Made by a program: the position numbers and the translations under genes. DNA of 64,000 nt from Bin87 sp965262485 (GTDB lineage Bacteria > Chloroflexota > Dehalococcoidia > Lucifugimonadales > UBA3495): positions 2,914,001-2,978,000 of the forward strand of contig OZ253540.1 in assembly GCA_965262485.1 (NCBI GenBank), read 5' to 3'. Each line of letters begins with the position of its first letter. Within the stretch, counting starts at the first letter, position 1. The notes beneath the pieces are model-generated. The model made no database searches and was not told the DNA's origin. It saw only the letters and a list, made by a program, of their open reading frames with translations. Below are positions 24,788 through 32,602 of this stretch, piece by piece.

Positions 24788-25867
24788 TCAATTTGCCCCC
24801 ACGGGGGCCAGCGCCTTCAGCTCGGGCATTACTGCGGCGGCGAACAGGCGCATGTTGGCTTCGGCTTCCTGGTAGGGCATGGCGGCGTAGCTGAAGGCGC
24901 CGACGTAGGTATCGTGGCCGGTGCGCGCCTGGATGTGGCGGATTTTCTCGAAGCACTGCTCCGGCGTGCCCCACACCTGCAGGTTGACGAAAAAGTCCAC
25001 CACCTCGTCGTCGCCGTAGTCGAACATCTTTTCGGCGACCTTGCCGTAGTACTCGTAGCCCTTGATGTCCTTGTGCAGGTCAGCCTTGAACTCATAGTGG
25101 TCCATCACGGTGTTCCAGTAACCGCCGATGTAGCGTCGCGCCATCTCCCTGGCGTAGTCCTCATCCTGATGACAGAAGGTCCAGCAGGCGACCACCGGAG
25201 CCGGCGGATCCCCGACGTTGCTTTCGCGGTAGGCGGTGCGGTAATTGGACAGATCACGCTCGACCTCGTCCCACGGCTTTTGCGGGATCACCAGCATACC
25301 CACGCCCAGCTGCGCCATGATGCGGCTGCTCTCCGGCGAGATGGCGGCGGCGTAGGTGCGGCCCTGGAAGGTTCGGAACGGATTCGGCCGTATCTCGCGG
25401 CGCGGCTGCTTGATGTACTCGCCGTCAAACTCGCAATACCCGGTTTCCAGGCCGCTGAGGATGCACTCGGCGGATTCGATGAACCGGGTGCGGGACTCGT
25501 TCATATCGACGCGGAAACCGTCGTATTCAACCTTGGCCAGACCGCGCCCCACGCCGAATATCATCCGGCCGTCGCTCAGGTTGTCCAGCATGCAAACCTG
25601 TTCGGCGACACGGACCGGGTCGTGCCACGGCAGTACGCACACCATGCTGCCCAACTTCATGCTCGTGGTGCGCCCGGCCATGTAGGTGAGGAACTGCAGC
25701 ACGTCGGGGCACATAGTGTAGTCGGTGAAGTGGTGCTCAACTCCCCAGATGGACTCGAAGCCCAGAGGTTCGGCCAGGTCGGCCAGCCGCAGCTCGTCCC
25801 GGTAAACCCGGTAGTCGCTGGTGAACTTGCCCGGATTCTGAAAGATGGTAGCGGTGCCTACGTGCAT
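24788..25867 (-). CDS. LLM class flavin-dependent oxidoreductase
   Basis: A 359-residue luciferase-like protein with GFESIWGVEHHFTDY, KLGSMVCVLPWHDPVRVAEQ, LSDGRMIFGVGRGL and the C-terminal WGTPEQCFEKI. This is the longer, luciferase alkanal-monooxygenase-like branch that keeps EHHF and probably uses FMN with a reductase. It lies directly downstream of the R-M pair on the same strand. Confidence 0.87.
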   Translation of the reverse strand: MHVGTATIFQNPGKFTSDYRVYRDELRLADLAEPLGFESIWGVEHHFTDYTMCPDVLQFLTYMAGRTTSMKLGSMVCVLPWHDPVRVAEQVCMLDNLSDGRMIFGVGRGLAKVEYDGFRVDMNESRTRFIESAECILSGLETGYCEFDGEYIKQPRREIRPNPFRTFQGRTYAAAISPESSRIMAQLGVGMLVIPQKPWDEVERDLSNYRTAYRESNVGDPPAPVVACWTFCHQDEDYAREMARRYIGGYWNTVMDHYEFKADLHKDIKGYEYYGKVAEKMFDYGDDEVVDFFVNLQVWGTPEQCFEKIRHIQARTGHDTYVGAFSYAAMPYQEAEANMRLFAAAVMPELKALAPVGAN

Positions 25868-25903
25868 GATGAGTGCCTCCCGGTGGGGGCGTAAGGTTGC
25901 AGT

Positions 25904-27364
25904 CTATTTTAGTACGCTTTGGGGCAAGGGAAAGTCCTTGATGAAGGATTTCGCGTAGGACATCCAGCCGCCCTGATATGGACGGCTGGTATGGCGGATG
26001 AAGAAGTCCATATCGTCAGAGTTGAGTGCCGCCAGCAGGCGACCCATATCAACGTTGGACCTGGGCTTGATGCAGTAACCGGAATAGAAGGTGGCGTCCG
26101 GGTCTGGGCAGAGCTGGAAATTGGGGCGTTGGTTCATACCGGAGGTCAAAATCTTGGAGCCAAAACCGGAGGAGATGGACACATGGCGGCCAAAGGCATA
26201 CCAGCGGGACGGGTCAAACTTACCTTTATCCCGATTCAGCAGGCGGGTTTTGTGGGATACGAGCCATTCGTAAGCGGCGGGGGCCTGGCTGGCAATGTAC
26301 ACTTCGGGCAGCAGTCTGCCGTGGTCATCATAGGGAAATATGACGGCGCGGGACGTGGGGTCGTGGCCGTCTTTCATCACAGAAGCTTTGACGATGGGTC
26401 GCAAAATCCAGGGTTCCAGACCGACTACTTCGGCTGCGGGCCGGATGAACACGCGGTCGGCCAGAGTTTGGATGCCGACGTGAATGTCGGCAACATCGCC
26501 AAGAGGTACTCCGCGCTTGGCAAGGCTGAGCATCCTTTCTCTATCGCCATCGGTTGGCGCAACCCACCAGGGCTTTGAAGGGTCGTCTTTATCCAATATG
26601 ACGGCGCCTCCATTGGCAACTGTCAGCCCGTCGTATTTTTCTACGGGGATATATTCCGTTTTCCCTTGTTTTTGAATAATTGCGATGGCAGTATAGGTTG
26701 TTACACCGGGGAAAACCTGATGTTCACCGCAATCAATAATCTTTTGAACTTTGTGCGACTGAACTAGGTGACCGCGCAGCAAAGAGCCGGAATCGGAGCG
26801 CAGCCAGCTGGACGGTGTAATGTATCCTAACGTTCCACCACTGCGCACCAGTCCGAGACCCAATTCGTAGAATACCAAGTATAAATCAGTAGCTCCGCGA
26901 ATTACGTTCCACTGTCCGACGATGCGCTGACGGCCGGACTGTTCCAAATGTTGAACTCGCACGTAGGGAGGGTTGCCAACTACGTGTGTGAATTGGCCGT
27001 AGTCGTCGTTGAACAACTTGCGCTGGAGGACATTCCGCACGGAAAGGTTCCAGTCAATATGCTCGCTGGGATACCAACTATTAATGATTTTATCCAGCTG
27101 GGCCCGACATCGGGCTATGGCATTTCGGTCAATGTCATAACCAGTCATGCGCCTCAGCGCTGCCAAAGCGTCAGCGCGGCCCAATCTGGCCAGCACACGA
27201 CGGGCAACGGCAGTGAGGAAAGCCCCATCACCGCAGGCCGGGTCGCAGATTGCCGCCGCCGCCAATTCGTCTGAGTTTGCCGGTAGCACGTTGTCCAGGA
27301 TTAGCTCGACGACCGGCGCCGGCGTATAGACGACGCCATGCCTTTTGCGCTCAGATGTACTCAT
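25904..27364 (-). CDS. Eco57I/TaqI-type N6-adenine DNA methyltransferase
   Basis: A 486-residue methyltransferase. Motif I (AdoMet binding) is ICDPACGDGAFLTAVARR, and the catalytic NPPY is in HVVGNPPYVRVQHLEQS. The C-terminal half is the TaqI-like specificity and target-recognition region, ending RPYQGGWMSYAKSFIKDFPLP. It overlaps the presumed restriction endonuclease gene by 4 bases (ATGA), so the two proteins form a type II R-M pair. A decayed copy of its last 50 residues lies at 24002-24160. Confidence 0.87.
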   Translation of the reverse strand: MSTSERKRHGVVYTPAPVVELILDNVLPANSDELAAAAICDPACGDGAFLTAVARRVLARLGRADALAALRRMTGYDIDRNAIARCRAQLDKIINSWYPSEHIDWNLSVRNVLQRKLFNDDYGQFTHVVGNPPYVRVQHLEQSGRQRIVGQWNVIRGATDLYLVFYELGLGLVRSGGTLGYITPSSWLRSDSGSLLRGHLVQSHKVQKIIDCGEHQVFPGVTTYTAIAIIQKQGKTEYIPVEKYDGLTVANGGAVILDKDDPSKPWWVAPTDGDRERMLSLAKRGVPLGDVADIHVGIQTLADRVFIRPAAEVVGLEPWILRPIVKASVMKDGHDPTSRAVIFPYDDHGRLLPEVYIASQAPAAYEWLVSHKTRLLNRDKGKFDPSRWYAFGRHVSISSGFGSKILTSGMNQRPNFQLCPDPDATFYSGYCIKPRSNVDMGRLLAALNSDDMDFFIRHTSRPYQGGWMSYAKSFIKDFPLPQSVLK

Positions 27365-28050
27365 GGCGACAAGTGTCTCAACTCGATGCGCCGGGCCATC
27401 CTGGTGAAAAAGAGGTCCACGTTCAGCTCGTTTGCTAGAGCCGCGCGGCTATCCTCGCTGATGTCCAAAGCCGCGGGGTCAGTAATTCCAGTTATAGCGT
27501 CTTGGTCGGTGTCGAGGGTAACAACGCCGATGGCCATTTCATCCGGAGCGTGGATGTGTTCGTGGTCAGCCCGGAGGCGGGCGTAACGTTGGATATCGTG
27601 ATCTCTGATTGTTTCCCTTTTGGTAATGTCACCGGCCCGATTTTTGTACGGTATGGGATTGGTAACACAGAACAGGTTGCCGTACACGATGTTTCTGCGA
27701 CGCAGGTTCGCAGTTTCGCCAATCTGCTGCTCAAAATAGTTGATGGAGTTCTGCCAGTAATTTGAGATGACAAACTTGATGCTGACAACGCCAAGTTCCT
27801 GCCCGTCTCTCGCAATGAGAACGTCAACGTCTTTACCGTAGTACATACCTCCCACATTCGCTTCGTGTGTGCTAGTCGGGGACTGCCCGGTGAAGGTGTG
27901 GTCATCGCCGAGCTCAAGGCCAAGTTCATGCTGAACCCAGCCGTGGAGCACTCTGGTTTTCCGATTGGAACGTGTCCCATGCTCCTGTACCATCGCATAA
28001 GACTGTTGCATAGCAGCTAGGAAACGTTGCGTTCTGTTGGTAGCGTGCAT
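27361..28050 (-). CDS. Type II restriction endonuclease (predicted)
   Basis: A 229-residue protein with no strong sequence relative that I recognise by name, but with a clear PD-(D/E)XK core: YGKDVDVLIARDGQELGVVSIKFV, where Asp and the E..SIK strand are the expected nuclease residues. Its stop overlaps the start of the methyltransferase gene by 4 bases, the typical coupling of an R-M pair. An in-frame ATG at 28095 would overlap the small membrane gene; the ATG at 28050 gives a 5-base gap instead. Recognition sequence unknown. Confidence 0.7.
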   Translation of the reverse strand: MHATNRTQRFLAAMQQSYAMVQEHGTRSNRKTRVLHGWVQHELGLELGDDHTFTGQSPTSTHEANVGGMYYGKDVDVLIARDGQELGVVSIKFVISNYWQNSINYFEQQIGETANLRRRNIVYGNLFCVTNPIPYKNRAGDITKRETIRDHDIQRYARLRADHEHIHAPDEMAIGVVTLDTDQDAITGITDPAALDISEDSRAALANELNVDLFFTRMARRIELRHLSP

Positions 28051-28054
28051 GGTT

Positions 28055-28429
28055 TCATCCCAGCCTTTCATCTTCTTTTGGGAGCAGGAATTCATCAGGG
28101 TTAAAGCCCCGTTCCGCCAGGAGTTTCCTTACTGCGGTGATTCTCGCTTTGTTGGCTTTGCGTTCCTCTTCGCGGCCTTGCTCTAATAGACGTTGCTCCT
28201 GCAGTTCAAGCAGGTGTCGCTCCAGGAACGGCGCGATCACCGGCTGGCGCTCCGGTGTTTCGTCCAGCAAACAAAGTAGCATTCCCCAAATTCCGCAGCT
28301 CATCATCAAACCAATCAGTGTTGCCGCCCCGAGTCCCAAGCCAGTGTCAGTCATCAAGTACCACACCAGTCCGATTGAGACGGCAACCGAAACGACGGCC
28401 AGCCACGCTTTTTCTTTACGGCTGCTCAT
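28055..28429 (-). CDS. Small two-helix membrane protein next to the R-M pair
   Basis: A 124-residue protein with two predicted membrane segments (WLAVVSVAVSIGLVWYL and LGAATLIGLMMSCGIWGMLLCLL) followed by a charged helix (EQRLLEQGREEERKANKARITAVRKLLAERGF). Its ATG overlaps the stop of the upstream LLM gene by 4 bases, and it ends 5 bases before the endonuclease start. The plan (two helices then a Glu/Arg-rich helix) resembles the EEG-repeat proteins elsewhere in the window. Function unknown; possibly a membrane accessory of the R-M locus, or chance placement. Confidence 0.65.
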   Translation of the reverse strand: MSSRKEKAWLAVVSVAVSIGLVWYLMTDTGLGLGAATLIGLMMSCGIWGMLLCLLDETPERQPVIAPFLERHLLELQEQRLLEQGREEERKANKARITAVRKLLAERGFNPDEFLLPKEDERLG

Positions 28430-29487
28430 GTCAAAGCGGCTCTCACCTTCTCCGGGGCGCAGGCTTGCATTACGGCCTGAGTGGAGCTGATTTGCGGACG
28501 GGCGGCGATGACGCGCACCAGCGCAACGTCCAGTCCCTCGGCCAACCTGGCGAAGGCGGCAGCGGCCCCCTCCGGCTTACCGTAATAACCAACGGCCTGC
28601 AGGGCATCGGACGGATAGGCATCGACCACCTCGTCCATGTTACCGCCCCGACTGCGGATGGCATCAGAGCCGGCCAGTTCTTCGGTGTAGCCCATCCGCT
28701 CAAAGTGAGCGCGGTAGCCGAAGTCGCGTTCACGCTCGGTCGGGACGCTGGCGCCCAGGGGGTAGCCGAGGCAGTTCCTGGCGAAGGCGCGGCGGGCAAC
28801 GTCTTCATCTTCGTCAACGCAGATCCGGATGTATTCCACGACCTTGACCTCGGAGGGGTCGCGCCCGATGCGTTCCGCACCCTCGGCGATGCGCGCACGA
28901 CTCCAGGCAATTTGCTCGGGCGTGCACCAGTTCAGGCAGACGCCGTCGGCCAGCTCGCCGGCCAACCGCAGCATCTCGGGGCCCAGGGTTCCCAGATACA
29001 CCGGCGTGTTGGGCGGTGGGTTGATGGCGATTCCAATGTCGCGATAGTTGATGTGGACACCCTGATAATTCACCGATTCGCCACGTACCAGGCCGCGAAC
29101 GGTGGTCAGGTAGTCGCGCATCAGCCCGAGGGCCGACATGCGGGGGAATCCCAGGGCGCGCCGGTTGGCGGGACGATAGGCGCTGCCGGAGCCGATGCCC
29201 ATGATGAACTTGCCGCCGGTTTGCTGGCTCATGGTGCCGCCCGACATGGCAAACCCGATGGGAGTGCGGTACATGACCGGTGAGACGCCGATGCCGGTGA
29301 TAAGACCGCCGGGAACCACTTCGGCGCTGGCCTGCCAGCGGCGGGCACAGACCTGGAAGGAATCGGTGCCGATGTTTTCGGGCGTCCAGATGCTTTCGTA
29401 ACCGAGCTGGGCAGCCTCGCGGGCGAGATTGGCCTGGTCGTCCCAATTCATGCCCAAAGTGTGGTCAAGTCCAACGCCAATTTCCAT
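28426..29487 (-). CDS. LLM class (F420-type) oxidoreductase
   Basis: A 353-residue luciferase-like enzyme: MEIGVGLDHTLGMNWDDQ, AAQLGYESIWTPENIG, a TGIGVSPVMYRTPIGFAMSGGTMSQQTGGKFIMGIGSGS core, and PPPNTPVYLGTLGPEMLRLAGELADGVCLNW. The INPPP...YLG.LGP motif is typical of the F420-dependent mer/adf-like branch. First gene of a minus-strand run that continues through the membrane protein into the R-M genes. Confidence 0.87.
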   Translation of the reverse strand: MEIGVGLDHTLGMNWDDQANLAREAAQLGYESIWTPENIGTDSFQVCARRWQASAEVVPGGLITGIGVSPVMYRTPIGFAMSGGTMSQQTGGKFIMGIGSGSAYRPANRRALGFPRMSALGLMRDYLTTVRGLVRGESVNYQGVHINYRDIGIAINPPPNTPVYLGTLGPEMLRLAGELADGVCLNWCTPEQIAWSRARIAEGAERIGRDPSEVKVVEYIRICVDEDEDVARRAFARNCLGYPLGASVPTERERDFGYRAHFERMGYTEELAGSDAIRSRGGNMDEVVDAYPSDALQAVGYYGKPEGAAAAFARLAEGLDVALVRVIAARPQISSTQAVMQACAPEKVRAALT

Positions 29488-29643
29488 CTAAAAACCCCTC
29501 CGGCGATGCGTGTTTGCGCTTGAAAGTCAACGCTGGGATTGTATCACGCAGGGTCATCGCAAGTGGCTATTGCGATGCTTCGTTGTAGGGGCAGGCAGCC
29601 GTGTGGGATACTGGATTACGGAGAGTTAAAAGGAGAACTAACG

Positions 29644-29844
29644 ATGAAAACCGTAGCGGAAATTCAGCAAGCAATTTTAGAGCTTCCCGAGCCGGACTAC
29701 ATCCAATTGAGCCGTTGGTTTCACCAACTCGATTGGGAACAGTGGGACTTGGAAATAGTGGAAGACGCGCATTACGGAAAGTTGGACTCCCTGGTCGAAC
29801 AGGCCAAAAAATCCAGGGAAGACGGCAACTTACGAGAACTCTGA
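29644..29844 (+). CDS. Antitoxin-like small protein
   Basis: A 66-residue acidic protein (MKTVAEIQQAILELPEPDYIQLSRWF...QAKKSREDGNLREL). The N-terminal helix pair and the ALE-type 'LPEPDYIQLSRWF' motif are typical of small antitoxins paired with RelE/ParE-fold toxins. AAGGAG lies 9 bases upstream. Its 3' end overlaps the toxin frame. The leader contains TGGGATACTGGAT (about 29604), which is repeated just before the interrupted methyltransferase gene at 30111. Confidence 0.68.
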   Translation: MKTVAEIQQAILELPEPDYIQLSRWFHQLDWEQWDLEIVEDAHYGKLDSLVEQAKKSREDGNLREL

Positions 29845-30097
29845 TGCATCTGGCACCACCCGAGTTCGGCGCCTTCTCGATGAGATTCCGGAATCAATGC
29901 AGAGAGTTGCCCGACAGAGCTTTGACCGGCTCAAAGCGAATCCGAGACACCCCTCGTTACAGTTCAAGAAGGTTGGTACATTCTGGTCCGTTCGAGTCAG
30001 GCGTTCATACAGAGCGCTCGCGATTGCAGATGGCGATGACTTCATCTGGGTGTGGATTGGCACGCATGATGAGTATGTCAGACGGATTAGGTCATAA
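29822..30097 (+). CDS. RelE/ParE-fold toxin, apparent ACG start
   Basis: The recognisable domain runs LLDEIPESMQRVARQSFDRLKANPRHPSLQFKKVG, TFWSVRVRRSYRALAI and FIWVWIGTHDEYVRRIRS, a RelE-like mRNA interferase or ParE-like fold. The only ATG (29897) would cut away the first helix. The full-length frame opens at 29822 with ACG in place of ATG, right after a CCAGGGAAG ribosome-binding-like site and overlapping the antitoxin. Either translation starts at a rare ACG, or the start has mutated and the toxin is silenced. Confidence 0.55.
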   Translation, partial: TATYENSDASGTTRVRRLLDEIPESMQRVARQSFDRLKANPRHPSLQFKKVGTFWSVRVRRSYRALAIADGDDFIWVWIGTHDEYVRRIRS

Positions 30098-30384
30098 CTG
30101 GCAGTCGCGTGGGATACTGGATGGCGGAGCAAGCAAATGACCAACTTCGCCGACAAAACCATCTGGACGGGCGACAACCTGGACATCCTGCGCGGCCTTA
30201 ACTCTGCGTCGGTTGACTCCATCTATCTGGACCCACCCTTCAACTCCAACCGCAACTATGCCGCCCCGGTGGGCAGCGCGGCGGCGGGCGCGGCCTTCAA
30301 GGACACCTGGACGTGGTCTGCCACCATTAGCTCACGGGCTTTAGTCAATGCACTGGGTGGCGAATTAGGGGTACAATTTCAACG

Positions 30385-30897
30385 ATGGAGTTCGTGATCG
30401 CCAACTGGGGGAGTTTGACCAGCGCAATCGGTGTCATCGTCTCATTGGTCGGTCTTGGTTGGGCCATTAAAGAAGCTCGTGGTGCACGGACTGCATCGCA
30501 GGCAGCGTATCAAGCGGCGAGAGAGACTAGCGAACGAATCGCGCGTTATCGACGAGCGGTAAACTTGGAACGCGCTATAGCACTAATCCAACGAATAAAG
30601 CTCCTTCACAACATTGGACGGTGGGAGGCGGCTTTGGAGCAATATCAGGCACTGAGAGTTATGCTCTCGGATATTATTGGTCGTTCCCCCGAGGCAGAGA
30701 CCGAGCTTCTCGAGAGACTGGCTAACGCTAGAGCAGTAGTTAGATCGATGGAAAGCGTAGTTGAAAGGCGGGTTAGCCAAGGGCCATATATTGATGAGCC
30801 GTATAGTCTGAATCAGACGTTGAATAGAATCCAGAGTGACTTAGAAGCTCTGGCCAGTACAACGGGCTTTGGCGATTCGCGAGAGGAAATGGAATGA
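30385..30897 (+). CDS. Membrane-anchored helical protein, first gene of inserted module
   Basis: A 170-residue protein with one N-terminal membrane helix (SLTSAIGVIVSLVGLGWAI), then a long helical region (AARETSERIARYRRAVNLERAIALIQRIKLL, QYQALRVMLSDII). Nothing in it matches an enzyme I know. It is lower in GC than the surrounding methyltransferase sequence, and overlaps the next gene by 4 bases (ATGA). Both genes are inside the split methyltransferase gene. Confidence 0.6.
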   Translation: MEFVIANWGSLTSAIGVIVSLVGLGWAIKEARGARTASQAAYQAARETSERIARYRRAVNLERAIALIQRIKLLHNIGRWEAALEQYQALRVMLSDIIGRSPEAETELLERLANARAVVRSMESVVERRVSQGPYIDEPYSLNQTLNRIQSDLEALASTTGFGDSREEME

Positions 30898-31259
30898 ACG
30901 AGATAGACAAGATATTGGAAGGATTGGTCCAGCGAACTGATGACGGAAAGTTGAAGTGGAATCCTTCTGCGGAAAGCGGCGAATTCGTAGCATCTGTGGG
31001 TGCGATTTCGGTTGTGGTACGGCAGCTTAGCGAAAGTTATTTGCACGTTCCAGCCCGCCACCAACTCGAGATTCTTAATGATGAGGGTTCAACGGTCGAG
31101 GTTTTAGAGACGAACGACGAATATGGCTTGGTTCCGAGCGATAGACGCGCAACTATTCCACAGGCTCAGATATTGAGTAGCCTCTACGTTTTAGCGCGCC
31201 GTTCAGCACTCAACACTCAGTCTACCTTGGAGAAACTAGCCAGGGACCTAGGAGCTTAG
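30894..31259 (+). CDS. Small soluble protein, second gene of inserted module
   Basis: A 121-residue protein: helix (MNEIDKILEGLVQRT), then beta-rich central part (KLKWNPSAESGEFVASVGAISVVVRQL, HQLEILNDEGSTVEVLETND), then a terminal helix (SSLYVLARRSALNTQSTLEKLARDL). I recognise this plan from uncharacterised proteins paired with a membrane-anchored helical partner, but no function is known. The ATG overlaps the TGA of the upstream gene, so they are coupled. It ends right at the resumption of methyltransferase sequence. Confidence 0.6.
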   Translation: MNEIDKILEGLVQRTDDGKLKWNPSAESGEFVASVGAISVVVRQLSESYLHVPARHQLEILNDEGSTVEVLETNDEYGLVPSDRRATIPQAQILSSLYVLARRSALNTQSTLEKLARDLGA

Positions 31260-31803
31260 GAAGCCTCCAACGAGGGCGACGTTGTGCTGGACCCGTTTTG
31301 CGGCTGCGCCACCGCCTGCGTGGCCGCCGAGAACCTGGGCCGGCGTTGGATTGGGATTGACATATCACCCAAGGCCGTCGAGCTGGTCAATATGCGTTTG
31401 CAGCAGACCATGGGCGAGTTGTTTCACAACCGGCTGGTAACGGCCCGGACGGATATTCCCCGGCGCACCGACATCGACGCGCCCCGTCCCTATCGCCAGA
31501 ATAAGCATGTCCTCTTTGGACGGCGGGAGGGCCGCTGCAACGGCTGTCGCTCCGCCTTCGAGTTTCGCCACCTGGAGGTTGACCACGTTATCCCGCAGTC
31601 CGGCGGTGGCACTGACCACATAGAGAACCTGCAGCTGCTGTGCGCCCACTGCAATCGGGTGAAGGGGACAGGCCGCAGGAATACCTGGTTGCCCGGCTGC
31701 GGGAAATGGGGATGGCGGCGTAGCAATAGGTGAACCAGCGGGATAGGGCAATCCTGCTATAATCACTCCAACAGACCCCTGCGCTCCCACAGGCCGGTGC
31801 AAC

Positions 31804-32352
31804 ATGACCACCACCCCCCAACTGCTAACCGCCGCTGAATTGCTGCTGATGCCGCGGGGCGACGGCAAGCGGTACGAACTAATCAGGGGAGTATTGGTTG
31901 AGAAAATGCCTACCGGACACCCCCATGCGATTGCCGTGAAGTGGATTTCTTTCGCGCTTGCCAATTACGAGGCCGAAACCGGCTACGGCAGCGTAACCAC
32001 CGGGGAGCCCGGCTACCTTCTAGCGCTCGATCCCGATACCGTCCGCGCGCCCGATGTGGCATGGATAGCGCCTGGCCGCATTCCGGAAGGGACCGAGGGT
32101 TATCCCAATCTGGCCCCTGATTTGGTGGTTGAAGTTCTGTCCCCCGGTCAAGATTTGTCAGAAAAGGCGCGGATGTGGCTCAGCTTCGGCAGCCGGGAAG
32201 TGTGGGTTGCCGACCCGGAGCCGGTTGCCGTAACCAGATACCGGCCTGCCCAGGAGCCGGTTGTGTTAGGTGAGGATGATGTCCTCGACGGCGGCGAGTT
32301 GCTGCCCGGTTTCACCTCTCCGGTCTGGCGGCTCTTCCGACGGCATCGCTAA
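31804..32352 (+). CDS. Uma2 family endonuclease
   Basis: A 182-residue Uma2 protein. LTAAELLLMPRGDGKRYELIRGVLVEKMPTGH is the family start; the nuclease core is VRAPDVAWIAPGR and APDLVVEVLSPGQDLSEKARMWLSFGSREVWVADPE, containing the Asp and Glu positions, while the usual Lys position is less clear (EKARMW). Independent transcript; followed by a miniature repeat element at 32358. Confidence 0.83.
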   Translation: MTTTPQLLTAAELLLMPRGDGKRYELIRGVLVEKMPTGHPHAIAVKWISFALANYEAETGYGSVTTGEPGYLLALDPDTVRAPDVAWIAPGRIPEGTEGYPNLAPDLVVEVLSPGQDLSEKARMWLSFGSREVWVADPEPVAVTRYRPAQEPVVLGEDDVLDGGELLPGFTSPVWRLFRRHR

Positions 32353-32357
32353 CTCCA

Positions 32358-32532
32358 CAGGGCAATCGCATCTTAACCCGTCATTCCGGCGTAGGCCGGA
32401 ATCCAGACGTTTCCGGGAAGGCCAACGTTCCCACAGCGAGATTCCATGGGTTCCTGCCTACGCAGGAATGACGGAGGGAAGGTCGGAATGAAGGTTGCCG
32501 GCGCACCCAAAGATTAAGATGCGATTGCCCTG
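32358..32532. repeat. Miniature element, CAGGGCAA family, copy A
   Basis: A 175-base palindromic element with terminal inverted repeats CAGGGCAATCGCATCTTAA. Flanks GCTAACTCCA (left) and GCTAACCCCT (right) share 7 of 10 bases, consistent with an aged target duplication. The interior carries a CGTCATTCCGGCGTAGGCCGGAATCCAGA palindrome arm and its mirror. Related copies are at 40967-41144 and 62691-62868. It fills the space between the Uma2 and MFS genes. Confidence 0.75.
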
Positions 32533-32602
32533 CTAACCCCTCCCCTCCGGCCAAGCCGGCCGCCGGTGTTATAATCGGCGCCGGTTTCGCAGGAGAGGGT
32601 AT

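Larger units (their letters stand above)
30137..31723 (+). pseudogene. DNA methyltransferase-HNH gene with centre replaced
   Basis: The 5' part (30137 to about 30315) encodes TGDNLDILRGLNSASVDSIYLDPPFNSNRNY, a catalytic DPPF motif of the beta-class site-specific methyltransferases, up to FKDTWTW. The 3' part (from about 31260) encodes EGDVVLDPFCGCATACVAAENLGRRWIGIDIS, the AdoMet motif I, then an HNH domain (C..C, DHVIPQ, N, CAHC). Between them, the 150-250 residues normally found are missing and two foreign genes are present. A one-base loss near 31667 also shifts the last 17 codons. The product cannot be functional. Confidence 0.75.
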
